Origin: Terana coerulea
Taxonomy: Eukaryota > Basidiomycota > Agaricomycetes > Polyporales > Phanerochaetaceae
NCBI GenBank assembly: GCA_024811115.1
Contig: JAKOGH010000066.1
Coordinates: 1-22,710, forward strand
DNA: 22,710 nt
Direction of reading: 5' to 3'
Positions 9,901 through 21,685 of this stretch are shown here, in pieces (position 1 is the first letter of the stretch; each line of letters begins with the position of its first letter). The notes below the pieces were generated by a model, which worked only from the letters and a program-made list of their open reading frames with translations, had not been told where the DNA came from and ran no database searches. Both the position numbers and the translations under genes were made by a program.

Positions 9901-11530
9901 TCCAAGGACGGTGCGAAGGGATACGCGTTGCTGGACGGCTCGCGCGCCGGCGGCCTGGCGAAGCCTGTTGGGCTCTTCAGCGAATGTAAGCCGGTGTCTG
10001 GTGCGTCCCGTTGCGTTTTACGTTTTGTACGTGGTCGGCTCATGCGGATCGTACAGTGTTCACGAACGGCGCGGACCACTTCGTCCTCCGCAACGCTAGC
10101 GTGCAGCTCACTGTGTCCAAGGGCAGGATCACGAGCATCCACGATGTCGCTCTGGAGTACGTGTAGCTGAAATTGTGCATTTCTGTGCCGACGGTGTTCA
10201 TCGAAATTACAGCCGCGAGTTGATCGTGAAAGGCCAGACGGGTGGTCTGGTCATTTTCGAGGATAGGCCCAACTACTGGGATGCTTGGGGTGCGTGTGCA
10301 ACGCAATCTCCCGCAGGCGGACGGCTGACGTGCCTTCCTAGATGTCGAGATCCATCATCTGGAAACTGCCAAGCAGCTCGAGTTCTCTGACATCTCGGTC
10401 GTTGCTGAAGGTCCCCTCCGCGCGTCGATCAAGAGCGTCATCAAATACGGCAAGAGTACCATTACCGTGACGGTAAGCCGGTGTTGCGGACGCATCGGGA
10501 GCTCCTTTGCTGATAATGATGCAGATATCCTTGGATGCCATTACGGCTACAACGAAGGCCAACTCGCGCTCACTCTTCCGTTTCGACGCTGTCGTCGACT
10601 GGCACGAACGCCACGAGTTCTTGAAGTGTATGCATCTGCGTCCTCCGCGACTTCGTTATTGCTGACCATGGAGCGTGCCTGCAGTTGAGCTTCCACTCGA
10701 CATTCACAGCGAGAATGCGACGTATGAGACCCAGTTCGGCTGGGTGCAGCGCCCGACGCACAAAAACACGACGTGGGACATAGCGCGGTTCGAAGTGTGC
10801 GGCCACAAGGTGCGTCGCGCCCGCCTTTCCTCGTATGCCCCATTGACTCACGGTGACGCAGTTCGCGGACCTCAGCGAGTTCGGGTACGGCGTCGCCATT
10901 CTCTCCGAATCCAAGTACGGCTTTTCCTGCCGCGGCAACGTGCTGCGCATCTCTTTGCTCCGCGCCGCGACTGCCCCGGACGCCGAGCAAGACCAGGGCT
11001 ACCATGAGTTCTCGTGGGGGTGCTACCCCATCAGGGCTCCTTCCTCGAGTCCGACGTCCCGCAGGCCGCCTACCTGTTCAACTCGCCCTTGCACGGTACG
11101 CGCTTTTTCTGTTCTTCCATGAGACGACTGAGCTGATCCTCGGTTGAATGTAAACAGTCCGTTATATTCCACACGAAGTCACCTCGTACCCGTTCGCAGA
11201 CGTCAAACCGCCCTTCACCGTCGACGGCGCGCCGAACGTCATCCTCGAGACCGTCAAGCGCGGCGAACTGGACGTGGACAAGGACGGCCGCGTCAGCGTC
11301 ATCCTGCGGTTGTACGAAGCCTTCGGCGGGCACGCGCGCGCGACGCTCAAGGTGGGGGCCACATCCCCGTGGCGCGCGCCGTCGTCACGAACCTCCTGGA
11401 GGACGAGGGCGAGGCGCTGCACATCTTCAGCGGCGACGAGGTGACGGAGGTGACGCTCGACTTCCACGGCTTCGAGGTGAAGACGGTGAAGCTTGTCATC
11501 GGGCGGAAGACCCAGACCGACGAGAAGTGA
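6945..11530 (+). CDS. AMS1: Alpha-mannosidase, GH38 (vacuolar AMS1 type), 23 exons
   Basis: A zinc-dependent class II alpha-mannosidase that degrades free oligosaccharides; yeast Ams1 is delivered from cytosol to vacuole, and no signal peptide is seen here. Exons: 6945-7251, 7302-7370, 7421-7632, 7680-8005, 8056-8457, 8510-8518, 8572-8648, 8704-8762, 8819-8902, 8960-9087, 9144-9165, 9221-9301, 9364-9466, 9522-9530, 9589-9607, 9660-10000, 10057-10156, 10213-10289, 10342-10472, 10525-10627, 10685-10809, 10862-11095, 11158-11530; about 1130 aa. Zinc and catalytic motifs are [12 protein letters not shown] (about 299-307), nucleophile WLPDSFG (Asp about 412) and NQFHDVLPGSA (His/Asp about 628/629). 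Downstream are [16 protein letters not shown] and [12 protein letters not shown]. Two exons are only 9 nt. The last two exons are each one base short at G5 runs (11016-11020 and 11354-11358), while the protein is otherwise continuous. Start could instead be ATG 6966. Confidence 0.95.
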
Positions 11531-12478
11531 GTGCTGCGCCGTGCTTCTGGGCGTGTGAGTGAGAGGCTGACGGCGCAGGTAGGTTTGACGAGCGGAAGCG
11601 GGACAGCGGTGACAGCTGGACTGTTGTTGACTCGGACGCGTGATGGCGCCGGTGTGCAAGGGAAGTGTGTATGCTGAATGTAGGTCTGGATATATGGATT
11701 TTGTACAGATAGCTTGGTTGGATCTGTTGTATGCTCCGCTGAAGGATATTCATGGAGTTAGACTCTACGAATTGTTACATGGACCGGCTTCAGTGAGCGG
11801 ATGACTGGAAGAGATCAATAGGCTGCAAGCAACTCGAACTGGCCCCTGTACCGCGAAGACCGTCTTAACGTCACGGAGCTACAGAGGAAGCAGCCTGACA
11901 CAATCTCAAGCACGTAGTGCATGGTACCCGTACGGGCTGACTGATCACCAGAACACTTTGACACAGTGCATTCAAAGAACGCTCATTCCTACCCTCACAC
12001 ATGATACTGCGTGTACAGGTGAGCATAAACTTACTGAATCTAGGACGACGACCACATCACTGATAATTCCTCCTTTGAGCTTCCTGAGTTGTGGTTGCTG
12101 ATTCACCGACGCTGTATTGACACTGATTTCTTTGTTTTAATGTCGTTGAACAACCATCGCTTGGAACTCTCTTCTCTTTATGATCAGCGCCTTGGTGTCC
12201 CGTACACTATAAGAGAGTGCAGAAAGGCGACCGGAGAGGCCGAGAAAGAGGCGATCCAGGACCTGTTGACCAAGACGACAAAGAAAATGGAAGAGAAGGA
12301 GAAGGAGTAGACACCAGGTAAGCGGAAGCATGAGAAGGCGCTCGCAAGGGCTGCGCTGGGATGCGGGAGAGATCCAGGAAATGCGCTTAGTAGAGGCGTG
12401 GTAACAGTGCGAGGGCACGGAGGGATAGGACGAGGCGGCACTGGGATGGCGAACGGCATTACGGCTGTCACCTCGTAG

Positions 12479-12506
12479 GCAAGCATCCGGTTCAGTGTAT
12501 GCTTGC
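12479..12506. repeat. Short perfect hairpin (8-bp stem)
   Basis: GCAAGCAT (12479-12486) pairs with ATGCTTGC (12499-12506) across a 12-nt loop. It lies 21 bp left of the larger inverted repeat at 12528-12633 and may be part of the same element. Confidence 0.45.
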
Positions 12507-12527
12507 TACTGTGTAGTCTCGTTCCCG

Positions 12528-12633
12528 ACTCGTAAAGAGGTTGCTCGCAGTCAGCACGCTTCGCGCTTTGTTACCGTTTGTAATGTAGTAAGCGGAGTTT
12601 GAAAGACGCGCTGCAGAGCAACCTCTTTAGAGT
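12528..12633. mobile_element. MITE-like 106-bp element with about 23-bp terminal inverted repeats
   Basis: The left arm 12528-12550 (contains TAAAGAGGTTGCTC) and the right arm 12611-12633 (contains GAGCAACCTCTTTA) are inverted copies differing by one inserted base in each arm. The 60-bp centre shows no coding capacity. Size and terminal repeats suit a miniature inverted-repeat element, but no clear target-site duplication was seen and no second copy is in the window, so a structured non-mobile sequence remains possible. Confidence 0.45.
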
Positions 12634-13165
12634 CTGGTGACTTTGGATTATCCGGGTGTAGATGAAAGTCACGTGAGCCGTAGTAAGCAAAGTTCGTATA
12701 TGGACTTCAACGTTGCTTCAACGGGGTAACAAGGCTGCGCTTACCTGGCGCCTATACAGGTGCTAGGTTCCTAAGGTCGGTACCGTACTGCAGCGCAATC
12801 TCTGACAGAAAATTTCGTTTGATGCCTTGTATATTCATGAAAACATGCTAATCATGTGTGAGATAAGCCATACAATGTTTATTCCAGTGCGGACTCCCAG
12901 GTACCTGAAAGTGGGCCTCTGGTGGCCATCAAATGCTCTCAAGCACACCCAGCAGCGAGAAATTGATATTGTATAAATATCAGAGTAACACAATGCATCC
13001 AGGCCATCACATTTGAGGGGTTTTTAGGTATATTTAGCGTGGTGTGGTGGGCGTAGAGAGCGAGAGGCACAGAGACGAACCGAGCATAACAAACTCCTTG
13101 CTTACCGCAATACAAAGCGAGGGCGCTCACGTGAGTTTCATCTACACCCCGATGATTCAAACTCA

Positions 13166-13243
13166 CCAGACCCTTTGCCCGCGTCCTGCACCAAGCAGTT
13201 GTTATCCGATAACAAACATCAGTAACGCGGGCAAAGGGTCTGG
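13166..13243. repeat. 19-bp perfect inverted repeat with inner palindrome
   Basis: The left arm 13166-13184 (CCAGACCCTTTGCCCGCGT) is the exact reverse complement of the right arm 13225-13243. The 40-nt loop itself contains TTGTTATC followed by GATAACAA-type palindromic sequence (about 13198-13214). The nested layout could form a cruciform in DNA or a two-stem hairpin in RNA. No coding frame explains it. Perfect pairing over 19 bp suggests a recent origin or conservation. Confidence 0.6.
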
Positions 13244-14051
13244 AACCGAGACTAGCTACTGTGAGCTCTTTACCTATCGAATTCACTGCTTCACTGACCG
13301 CTGCTCACTTGTCGTCGACGAGACCTCAGTAGCGCCATGCATGTCCACAGGACCTGCCAAAACAGAAGCCGCTCTGAAGAAGCATAACCTTTTCACGTGG
13401 CTGTGCTCCTCGGACATACCGGTCATCTCCGCTGGAAGCTTGGAAACGGCGCAGCTCTGACTGGCTGTGACCCTCCCAACCGACGCAGTACGTCTACAAC
13501 AACTCCTCTCACGAGTTGTGCTAATGCCTATTCATGAATCTCAAGCTGTGTCTGCTTCTGTGCGACGAGGCGGACGCTCTCAGAGCGCTGACACTGCGCA
13601 GAGATCTGCACCGCGGGTTGCGAAGATGGCTTTCGCTGTGTGCTAGCCGACCGGCCAGTGCACAACGCTCGACGTCCCCTTCTCACGTTGGCTGCGGGGA
13701 AGAACAGCTGATGGATAGTCCAGATCCAGCTGCAATTTGTAGGAAAGGCTGCTGTGAGAGTGATCGGCACTGCAAGGTGCTTTCAAGGTTTCGGTGCACC
13801 ACTCCTCCTGAGGCCGGTTCCGAGCTCGTTGGAGCCTCTGTAAACCTTGCGTCGACATCACGAATCAAACATTGAAGCGGAAGTATATGCGCCTCCTATT
13901 CACCCGTTCAAGTCGGGCTGGCGAGTTTCGGCTGTACGTCACTTCCTCCTCCGTACTAGTAGGGTTTCAGTGCAATAACCAATATGTATGCGCATAGGGA
14001 ATCGCATCCGCTCATTAGGACATGTGTTCCAGTGGACGGGCCCTGCAGTGT

Positions 14052-14058
14052 TGCGCTC
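14052..14058 (+). promoter_or_regulatory. MRE-like element upstream of the peroxidase
   Basis: TGCGCTC fits the metal-response consensus TGCRCNC known from fungal manganese peroxidase promoters. A second match, TGCACTC, lies at 14157-14163. Such short motifs also occur by chance, and this peroxidase lacks a manganese site, so function is doubtful. Confidence 0.25.
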
Positions 14059-14305
14059 CTACGACTGACCGGACGGCAGCGAAAGCGAAGGGGAAGATCT
14101 TTGTCCGCAGCCGGAGGCCCTGCTGCGCAGACATCCAATGGTAGGCTGTACCTTACTGCACTCCTCAGTCCCTCGAGCTAACAGCAGTAAAGTAGCGTCT
14201 TTACACGAGTATAGGGATAGCGCGTAGCCCCTATAACGGCCTATTCAGGGGCCTCAACGTTGAAGTAGTTCGAGCCTCCTGTCTCCTATTTGGTGCCGCT
14301 GTGTT

Positions 14306-14311
14306 CACGTG
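14306..14311. promoter_or_regulatory. E-box (CACGTG) upstream of the peroxidase
   Basis: A palindromic CACGTG lies 282-287 bp upstream of the peroxidase ATG. This is a possible bHLH binding site; a CCAAT pentamer is also present at 14134-14138. Confidence 0.25.
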
Positions 14312-14396
14312 AGGCGACCATTACGGAGAGTTCGCCAAACCCTCGGGTCGATGCACTGCCCGCTTGCTACGGCGAATCCACCCTTCTCTGATTTGA

Positions 14397-16017
<1,621 letters not shown>

Positions 16018-16494
16018 GGTTACCCTTCCGGTTTTCCATGGACTAGCTCTTCGTATTTTGTCGAAAGCTGCACTCGCTTTGTTTCCCCGCTCGCTTCTTC
16101 TGCTTTCGTTTTGTTTTTTCCTTGTCGGATACCTGGGGCTTTTTTTTGGCGGATACGTATTTACACGAGGTCACGGGCCGGGAACAAGCCGGCCGCGAGA
16201 CTGTCAAGCGGACATTGCAGATTACCGTGCAACACAATTACAATATCTTTCTCGGTCCTTGCATTGTCTGATTCTGTTTATCGCGAATGAGAGCGATGCC
16301 GGACTGTATCCTCAGGCTACTACCATCCTGGCGTAGGTGAAGTCCTTCGCCACGACATTCGAAGTCACCCCGACGCGTCCATCCCACGGCGCGATATTTC
16401 GGCGCTGCACTTCCGCCCGGCTTCTATCATGGCCGTCACCAAATCGTATAACTGTATGGGTCGTTACGATAAAACGAGTGCAATACATAGTTTG
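16018..16494. other. Tail-to-tail intergenic region
   Basis: Shared 3' flank of the peroxidase (plus) and the 16495 gene (minus). T-rich tracts at 16100-16150 are likely peroxidase 3' UTR. The open frame here has no start context or domain and is not called. Confidence 0.45.
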
Positions 16495-17619
16495 CTAAAA
16501 CTCAGTGCCCTCCGGCATCTCGCGTAAAGAGTTCAGTATCCCGCCCATCTTTCTGACCCCTAACTTTCGTGCCCAGAGCCTGTGATGCGTGTTCCCAGAA
16601 TAGAGTAATGAACCCACGGCATCTGCGTTTGGGTGCCTGCTCTTCGAGGAATAAGTATCATCCGAGCTGATGACGTCCCGTATGCGTATGACTGCGACGC
16701 GCTTGCCTTTATGCTGCGGCAGTTGTGAGAGCTCAAACTGAGCAATGATGACCCCTGTGCATACGTTACAAAAATTTGACTTGCAGGGGATAAGAAACAA
16801 GAACATGCCTGGAAGAAGCATCTTCAATTCATCAGGGTCATAGGACGCTGCATTCGGCCGGTATGCATAGCAGGATCCTCTAGCATGGATGAGTCTTATG
16901 CACTTGATTGTGCTCTCCTCAACTCCGTTGTCCACAAGCACTGGGATGGCGCGGTTTCCGTAAGACCCCTTGTCCTCCACAAGGAAGCGGAACGGCTGCC
17001 GAAATGCGTAGACCAGCTTCCGCCGGGCAGATAACATCTGCTGTTTCCAAGCGTTCGCATTCCACAAGCTGGTCCTCGGTGACGAAGCCATCCTTGAGCA
17101 GGACGTTATAGAGCCCCGCATTCTGACGCTCTCTGCAGCCAGCAACGATATGCTCCAGGGGACACCTTGGAGCATCAAATCTCTCCCGCACCAAAGCTTG
17201 CGGGATTATCGTCGTCTGTGATGCGGAAGCGTACCTCGCTGGCAGCATTTGGGGCACCTGCGGGTGGCGCGTGGTAGTACAGGAACCCAGCCGTCGATGG
17301 CGGAAACGGTCTGCACTGCGAGGAGGCTTCGTCGTAGCGGTATACAAAATGGGCACCTTCCCAGGCCACTGTCGTCTGAATAAGCTTGACTTTAGGACTT
17401 TTGAGCCCAGAGAAGTCCAGGTGGCATTCCGGAGTGAGCTTCGTAGGATTTAAGGTTGCGAGGGGCGGACGAGCCTGAGCTTTCGCTTTCTGGCTTTGCT
17501 AATGCAAGGGGAGAATGAGAGAAGGGCGACTAAAGTAATTAGCAACTTACAGTGCGAGGTTTTCGGTAATGTATGTCGTGCTTACACATTCCTGAGGGAA
17601 CATCCCGTGACTGGGGCAT
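16495..17619 (-). CDS. Uncharacterised basidiomycete protein (FPPSTxGFLYYH family)
   Basis: Exon 1 is 17551-17619 (MPQSRDVPSGMCKHDIHYRK) and the intron 17499-17550 has a GTAAGT donor, GCTAAT branch and CATTAG acceptor. Exon 2 runs to TAG at 16495-16497, for about 357 aa. Recognisable stretches are RPFPPSTAGFLYYHAPP, SEVRFRITDDDNPASFG, DLMLQGVPWSISLL and ALLYNVL-like GLYNVLLKDGFVTEDQL. I recall similar proteins of unknown function, often in many copies, in mushroom genomes. Later comes LVYAFRQPFRFLVEDKGSYG and an Ile/Arg-rich strand pattern, with no TM or signal peptide. At least three frame breaks occur within exon 2: one base short at 17185-17187, probably one short near 17132-17136, and one extra near 17025-17045. 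It may be a pseudogene or carry consensus errors. Confidence 0.6.
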
Positions 17620-17627
17620 GAACTGAC

Positions 17628-17683
17628 GGACGGTGACCGTCCTTCTCGGCAACACCAGCCTCCGGATCAGGCTTGGCCGGAGG
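17628..17683. repeat. Two GC-rich hairpins in the 5' leader of the 16495-17619 gene
   Basis: Hairpin 1 at 17628-17642 is GGACGG-TGA-CCGTCC, ending 9 bp before the minus-strand ATG. Hairpin 2 pairs CCTCCGG (17659-17665) with CCGGAGG (17677-17683). If transcribed, both would be stable structures in the 5' leader and could hinder ribosome scanning. Confidence 0.45.
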
Positions 17684-18523
17684 TTGAGCAACCGATGCAG
17701 TACCATGAAGGCAGTCGAATAGCCTCCGAGCTTAGTCTGTCTGCGAGGCTCAGCACGTATGGCGTGAGGATGGCCAGGTTACTTAAAACTCACGTTGACG
17801 TGCTGCTTATGCACTGGCAGCTCGCGGCGTTGAACTCGTATGCGGGGTCACGCTAACGTTGCCTGGGAACGTCTTGAGAAGTGAGAACGATGCAGAAGGT
17901 TTGAGCAACCGCAACAACTCACTGTGCTACGGCACAGAAGAATGAACATGCAGCACGGCAGCGGTTGCGGCCCGGCCCGGCGGCAACGTGGACGGACTCG
18001 GAGGCTTGATGGCAGCCGCGCCAAATATGGCAGGCGGGAAAGCTGTGGCGTCGGCGCCACGCGACTTGCCTTGCCATTCCTCCCATGTCGACAACTCTGC
18101 AATCTCTCTACGAAGGCCACCCTGCAATGTCCACGGAAGCGGTGAAGTGATATTGACTGCCATGTCATTACCAGTTTACAGGTATGTACACACATAATTC
18201 GCAAAAACCAATATGTAGTAGCTTTATCTTCGAAAAACCTTCCAAACGCTCCCAGATACACAACATCATGTATTATTCCGACGATACTGAATCGGCTGTC
18301 GGGGAGCTGCTGGCTCATTTTAGGAAGCAACAAGCACCTGACGTTGGCGAAGGTTTACATTTGAACCTTGCGCAACTCGGGAGGTCTTCTTCATTCCCAC
18401 ACGTCCAGCCTTATAGCCCGCCTTAAGTGCCCGCATGGATGATGGGGCTTCATACCCATTCCACATCCTACAGAATACACAACTGGTGCCACGCGTCCCT
18501 CCACCACCTCTTCGAGCATTGCC
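17684..18523. other. Divergent intergenic region
   Basis: Separates the minus-strand 16495 gene from the plus-strand methyltransferase and so should hold both promoters. Two short frames look mildly protein-like: minus 17927-18163 (78 codons, starts MAVNITSPLPWTLQGG) and plus 18268-18426 (52 codons, starts MYYSDDTESAVG). Neither has splice context or a known domain, so neither is called as a gene. The last 40 bases before 18524 are C/T-rich, fitting a transcription start zone. Confidence 0.4.
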
Positions 18524-19690
18524 ATGGCCACCCCAGCTGCGAAACAGTCAACTGCAGGCACTCGGAGCAACTTCCATTATTTCGTTGCATTGCTCGCGGC
18601 CTGCGCAGCCTACGGCGCACTGCAGTTGGCTCCGTTGTTTGCATCCTCACCAGTCACGCTGCGAGAAAACGCAGTACTCTCTTACTTCCGAGGCTCTTCA
18701 TCTCTCGAGAAGTTCATGCGGGACGAAGAGCTGGCGTACACCGAAGTTATAGCCGCTCGCCATGCGTTCATTCAGCATAACTTGCTGCTTCATGGCCAAC
18801 TTGATGTGTAAGTACTCCAACACATCTCAGCGTCAAACCATACTAATGTCGCTACCATGTAGATTTCCCTCTTACAGGCCCCTCTTTCATTCTGTCTGTG
18901 AGAATGAATACTGCTCGATCAGTTTGTCGCTATGATACTGATTCCTGAAATGCAGGGGACTACTTCACCCCCTCCTTCAACTGCCCCCATCGCGTCCGCC
19001 GAGTAGGCTCGCTGGGCGACGGCGGCAAATGGGCCTGCGGCATCGAGCGTCTGGCCGCGCAGCGCGCGCCCTGCGTCGTCTACTCCTTCGGCGTCGACGT
19101 CGACTCGTCCTTCGAGGCCGAGCTGCTCACGCGCGCGCCGAACTGCGCAGTCTGGGGCTACGACTTCAGCGCCTCGACGTTCGGGCCCGAGGTCCACGAC
19201 AACGCGACGCTCGCGGCCAAGGCGCACTTCTTCCCGTACAAGGTCGCTGGATATGATGATCCGGAGGGGAGCCCGCCGGCGTATACCCTGCGGACGTTGA
19301 TGGCGATGAACGGGCACGCGTTTGTCGATGTGGTGAAGATGGACATCGAGGGCGACGAGTGGGACGCCATGGGCGCGTTCGTGAAGCCGTACGCGGATCC
19401 GCAGGGCCCGACGTTACCCATCGGGCAGCTGGAAATGGAGATCCACGCATGGGGAGACCGCGCGAACTTCACCGCTATGCTTGCATGGTGGGAGATGCTG
19501 GAAAGTGCCGGGCTGAGGCCGTTCTCAAATGAGCTGAACATACCGTGGTTCTCCGCTAGGTTGTTTAGGCCAGATGTGATTGAGGTATGTTCGCTGACTT
19601 GTGTCCAGCGGAAAGTGCACGCTAACTCTAAGGCAGTATTCTTTCATCAATGTGAAGAGTAGGCATGCGCTGGTTGTGGACGGATACTAA
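18524..19690 (+). CDS. Membrane-anchored methyltransferase (METTL24/FkbM-like)
   Basis: Predicted SAM-dependent methyltransferase with an N-terminal anchor. Exons are 18524-18807, 18863-18897, 18956-19584 and 19637-19690, all in frame, 333 aa. The ATG sits in a good context (GCCATGGCC). Residues about 16-38 (FHYFVALLAACAAYGALQLA) form one membrane segment, predicting a type II protein with a lumenal or extracellular catalytic part. The domain starts WDYFTPSFNCPHRVRRVGS, then GDGGKWACGIERL, VYSFGVDVDSSFE (SAM-binding loop), CAVWGYDFS and the hallmark VVKMDIEGDEWDAM near 19327-19371. LEMEIHAWGD and EYSFINVKSRH close the domain. This layout is common in basidiomycete methyltransferase-domain proteins of unknown substrate. 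It is convergent with the next gene, 234 bp apart. Confidence 0.87.
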
Positions 19691-19924
19691 GCTGTGGTCC
19701 AGGCGAGATCTTTTCCCTTCCAAGCACCGCAAAAATGATGATAGGTGAAGTCTTTTATGTACGGTGCTTGTTATTGGTTTTGGCCTGCGGCACAGACTGC
19801 AAGATATGTATTACAGAGCAACATGATTATACAATACAAAGCATGCGATGGACCAACGAGGGACAGCAGAAGCCATGAATGCGAGAACACAGCGAATGTA
19901 CAAAAAAGAGTCCGACAGGCTCCA

Positions 19925-21337
19925 TCACACCAACACTCCACGGCCCTCGCTGCTGCCGCCGGCCCCAAGTTCCGAGTACGCCGGCAAGCTCTCCGAAGGC
20001 GAGTCCGTGCGCACCTCCTCCCCGCGCAGGATTGAGCGCGCTCGTCCCAGCGCGAGCCGGAGCTTCGTCGGGCGCCGCTGCGCGGGCGGGAGCAGCGTGA
20101 TCGTCGTGGCGGCGGCGGTGGCCTCGGACACGTACACGCTCGCAGGCGCTGCGACGTGCCTGTCCTGCGACTGCGGCCTGTCCGCGGACGCGGTGCCGCT
20201 AGAACCTGAAACTGAATATCGCGGCGCGGGGGGCCACGGGGGAAGCGCGTAGTCTGCGGCGGGCTCCGTGTCGTGCTTCCCGTGGGGCGCTTCGTCCCAG
20301 TGCGCGTTGCGCGTGCGGCGGCGCCGGCGGAGCAAGAAGGCGAGGAGGAGGAGCAGGATCAGTATCGTTGTGGGGATCGCGGCGGCGAGCACGATCGTCG
20401 CGAGATGCTGCGATAAAAACGTGCCGGTGGCGTTCGGTCCAGGCGACGACGGCGATGGTGGTTGAGAAGAGGGTGTCGCGGTGGATGTCGGGGTGTGGTG
20501 TCATTATTGGATGATAGAGTAGATGTGGGCGATAAAAGCATGGAAGCCGCGGGCGTAAGGGAGGTAGTAGAGCTTGACGATTGAGGGAGCGAGGACGTTG
20601 AGGTAGATGCCACCGAGGATGTGAAGAAAGCTCCTGGGCTTACACCTATACTGGGCAATACAGGTTCGTCATTGCTGCATATAAATGATGTAAATGAGTC
20701 GACTGTCAAGGTATACATCCACCATGTACTCACGTCGTATACAGCGCATAGTCGATTATCAGATTCGACGCAAAGGCGGTCGGGTCTCCGTACCTACCAT
20801 TGCGCACGGTGAAATTGTGGGCACCACTAGGTAGCGAGTTGTTGGAATAAATGAGGTAGTTTAAAGTAGGGTCTTCGGCCTGATCCTGTTGCACATTCAA
20901 CTGCAGACCGCCCACCATGTCCCCATCAATGAAGAACGCGTAGTCGACAGGGAAGGGGATCGAGCTGGGCGGTAGCGCGCCGTATAAATATATCGCAGAA
21001 CCTGAAGCATAAACTAAAATTGGATACATCGCGGAAAGCCAGGAGCAGTGCACGCACCAGTGAACGTGAGCTGTGCGTATTGCTCAGTGTTGAGCGTCGG
21101 GCTGGCGGGGTCAAAGGTCTGCTCGTGCCAGCTCCCCTTGTACACGCCCTCTGGGCTCAGGTGGATCGCACATGCATCCGTCAAGGTGCAGTTCGGGCCG
21201 ACGTTCCACGCGTCGGGTGGGAAGAAAACGAACGTGGAGTCCGACAGCGGATTGGGGTATGTGTCTTCGATGGTGACGTTGACGAGGGCGGCGGCGGCGA
21301 AGACGGGCCCCAAGAGCACCAGCGCGATGAGTCGCAT
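19925..21337 (-). CDS. Single-pass surface protein with lectin-like ectodomain, unknown function
   Basis: Exons are 21058-21337, 20734-21001 and 19925-20674, for about 432 aa after allowing one missing base. It begins with a signal peptide (MRLIALVLLGPVFAAAALV). The ectodomain of about 180 residues is rich in beta-type sequence (NVTIEDTYPNPLSD, YKGSWHEQTFDPAS, GSAIYLYGAL, AFFIDGDMVGG), suggesting a galactose-binding-like fold. A Ser/Thr/Pro-rich stalk follows, then one TM (about 275-297, ending LLLLLAFLLRRRRR) and a cytosolic tail with Pro-rich motifs (SLPAYSELG, PPAPRYSVSG). N-glycosylation sequons are visible (NCT, NNS, NFT). Sequence in the stalk shifts frame at the G4 run 20490-20493; one added base restores the path into the TM. 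Similar architectures are frequent in mushroom genomes, but I know of no assigned role. Confidence 0.8.
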
Positions 21338-21668
21338 ATTAGCGGAGCGGTTGAAAGTATGGTGACTGGCGTCCTGGAGGCCGTTCCGTGCGCTGCACGT
21401 GAAGAGAAAGGAGAGTTAGGGTATACGAGTGGAAGACGAAAGAGAGAGAGCAAAACCAGTCGGGCGTACAGACGACCCAGATAAAATGCTATCTGTGCGC
21501 CTGCCGTTATAGTTGGCACGATGAAGGCCTCTTGTTCTCGTAGCCGGCCCATCCCTACCGGAACAGTCAATGCTCCAGCGCGTGGCGGACATTGACAGCG
21601 TGTCAGGAGCAGCACCAGCCCTTGTTATTCCTGATTTACAGTCCTTCCTGTAGGCCGTTTACTTCGAG

Positions 21669-21685
21669 TATTTATTTATTTATTT
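21669..21685. repeat. TTTA microsatellite
   Basis: About four tandem TTTA units on the plus strand, in non-coding DNA upstream of the surface-protein gene. Confidence 0.7.

Noticed and set aside
12140..12310. 56-codon plus-strand frame ending in a Lys/Glu-rich stretch
   Set aside because: No promoter, splice context or recognisable domain. The charged end is low-complexity, so this is not called as a gene.
16058..16336. Open frame with a hydrophobic start after the peroxidase stop
   Set aside because: It lies in T-rich 3' UTR-like DNA. The hydrophobic run comes from poly-T/TTC sequence, not from a signal peptide with a mature protein.
17927..18163. 78-codon minus-strand frame starting MAVNITSPLPW
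   Set aside because: The composition is somewhat protein-like, but it is a short single frame in GC-rich promoter DNA with no known domain and no clear continuation.
18268..18426. 52-codon plus-strand frame starting MYYSDDTES
   Set aside because: Too short, no domain, and it lies in the likely promoter of the methyltransferase.
20199..20504. Long alternative frames opposite and within the surface-protein stalk and tail
   Set aside because: These are shadows of the true frame in GC-rich DNA. Only the frame leading into the Leu-rich TM and Arg stop-transfer makes a sensible protein.
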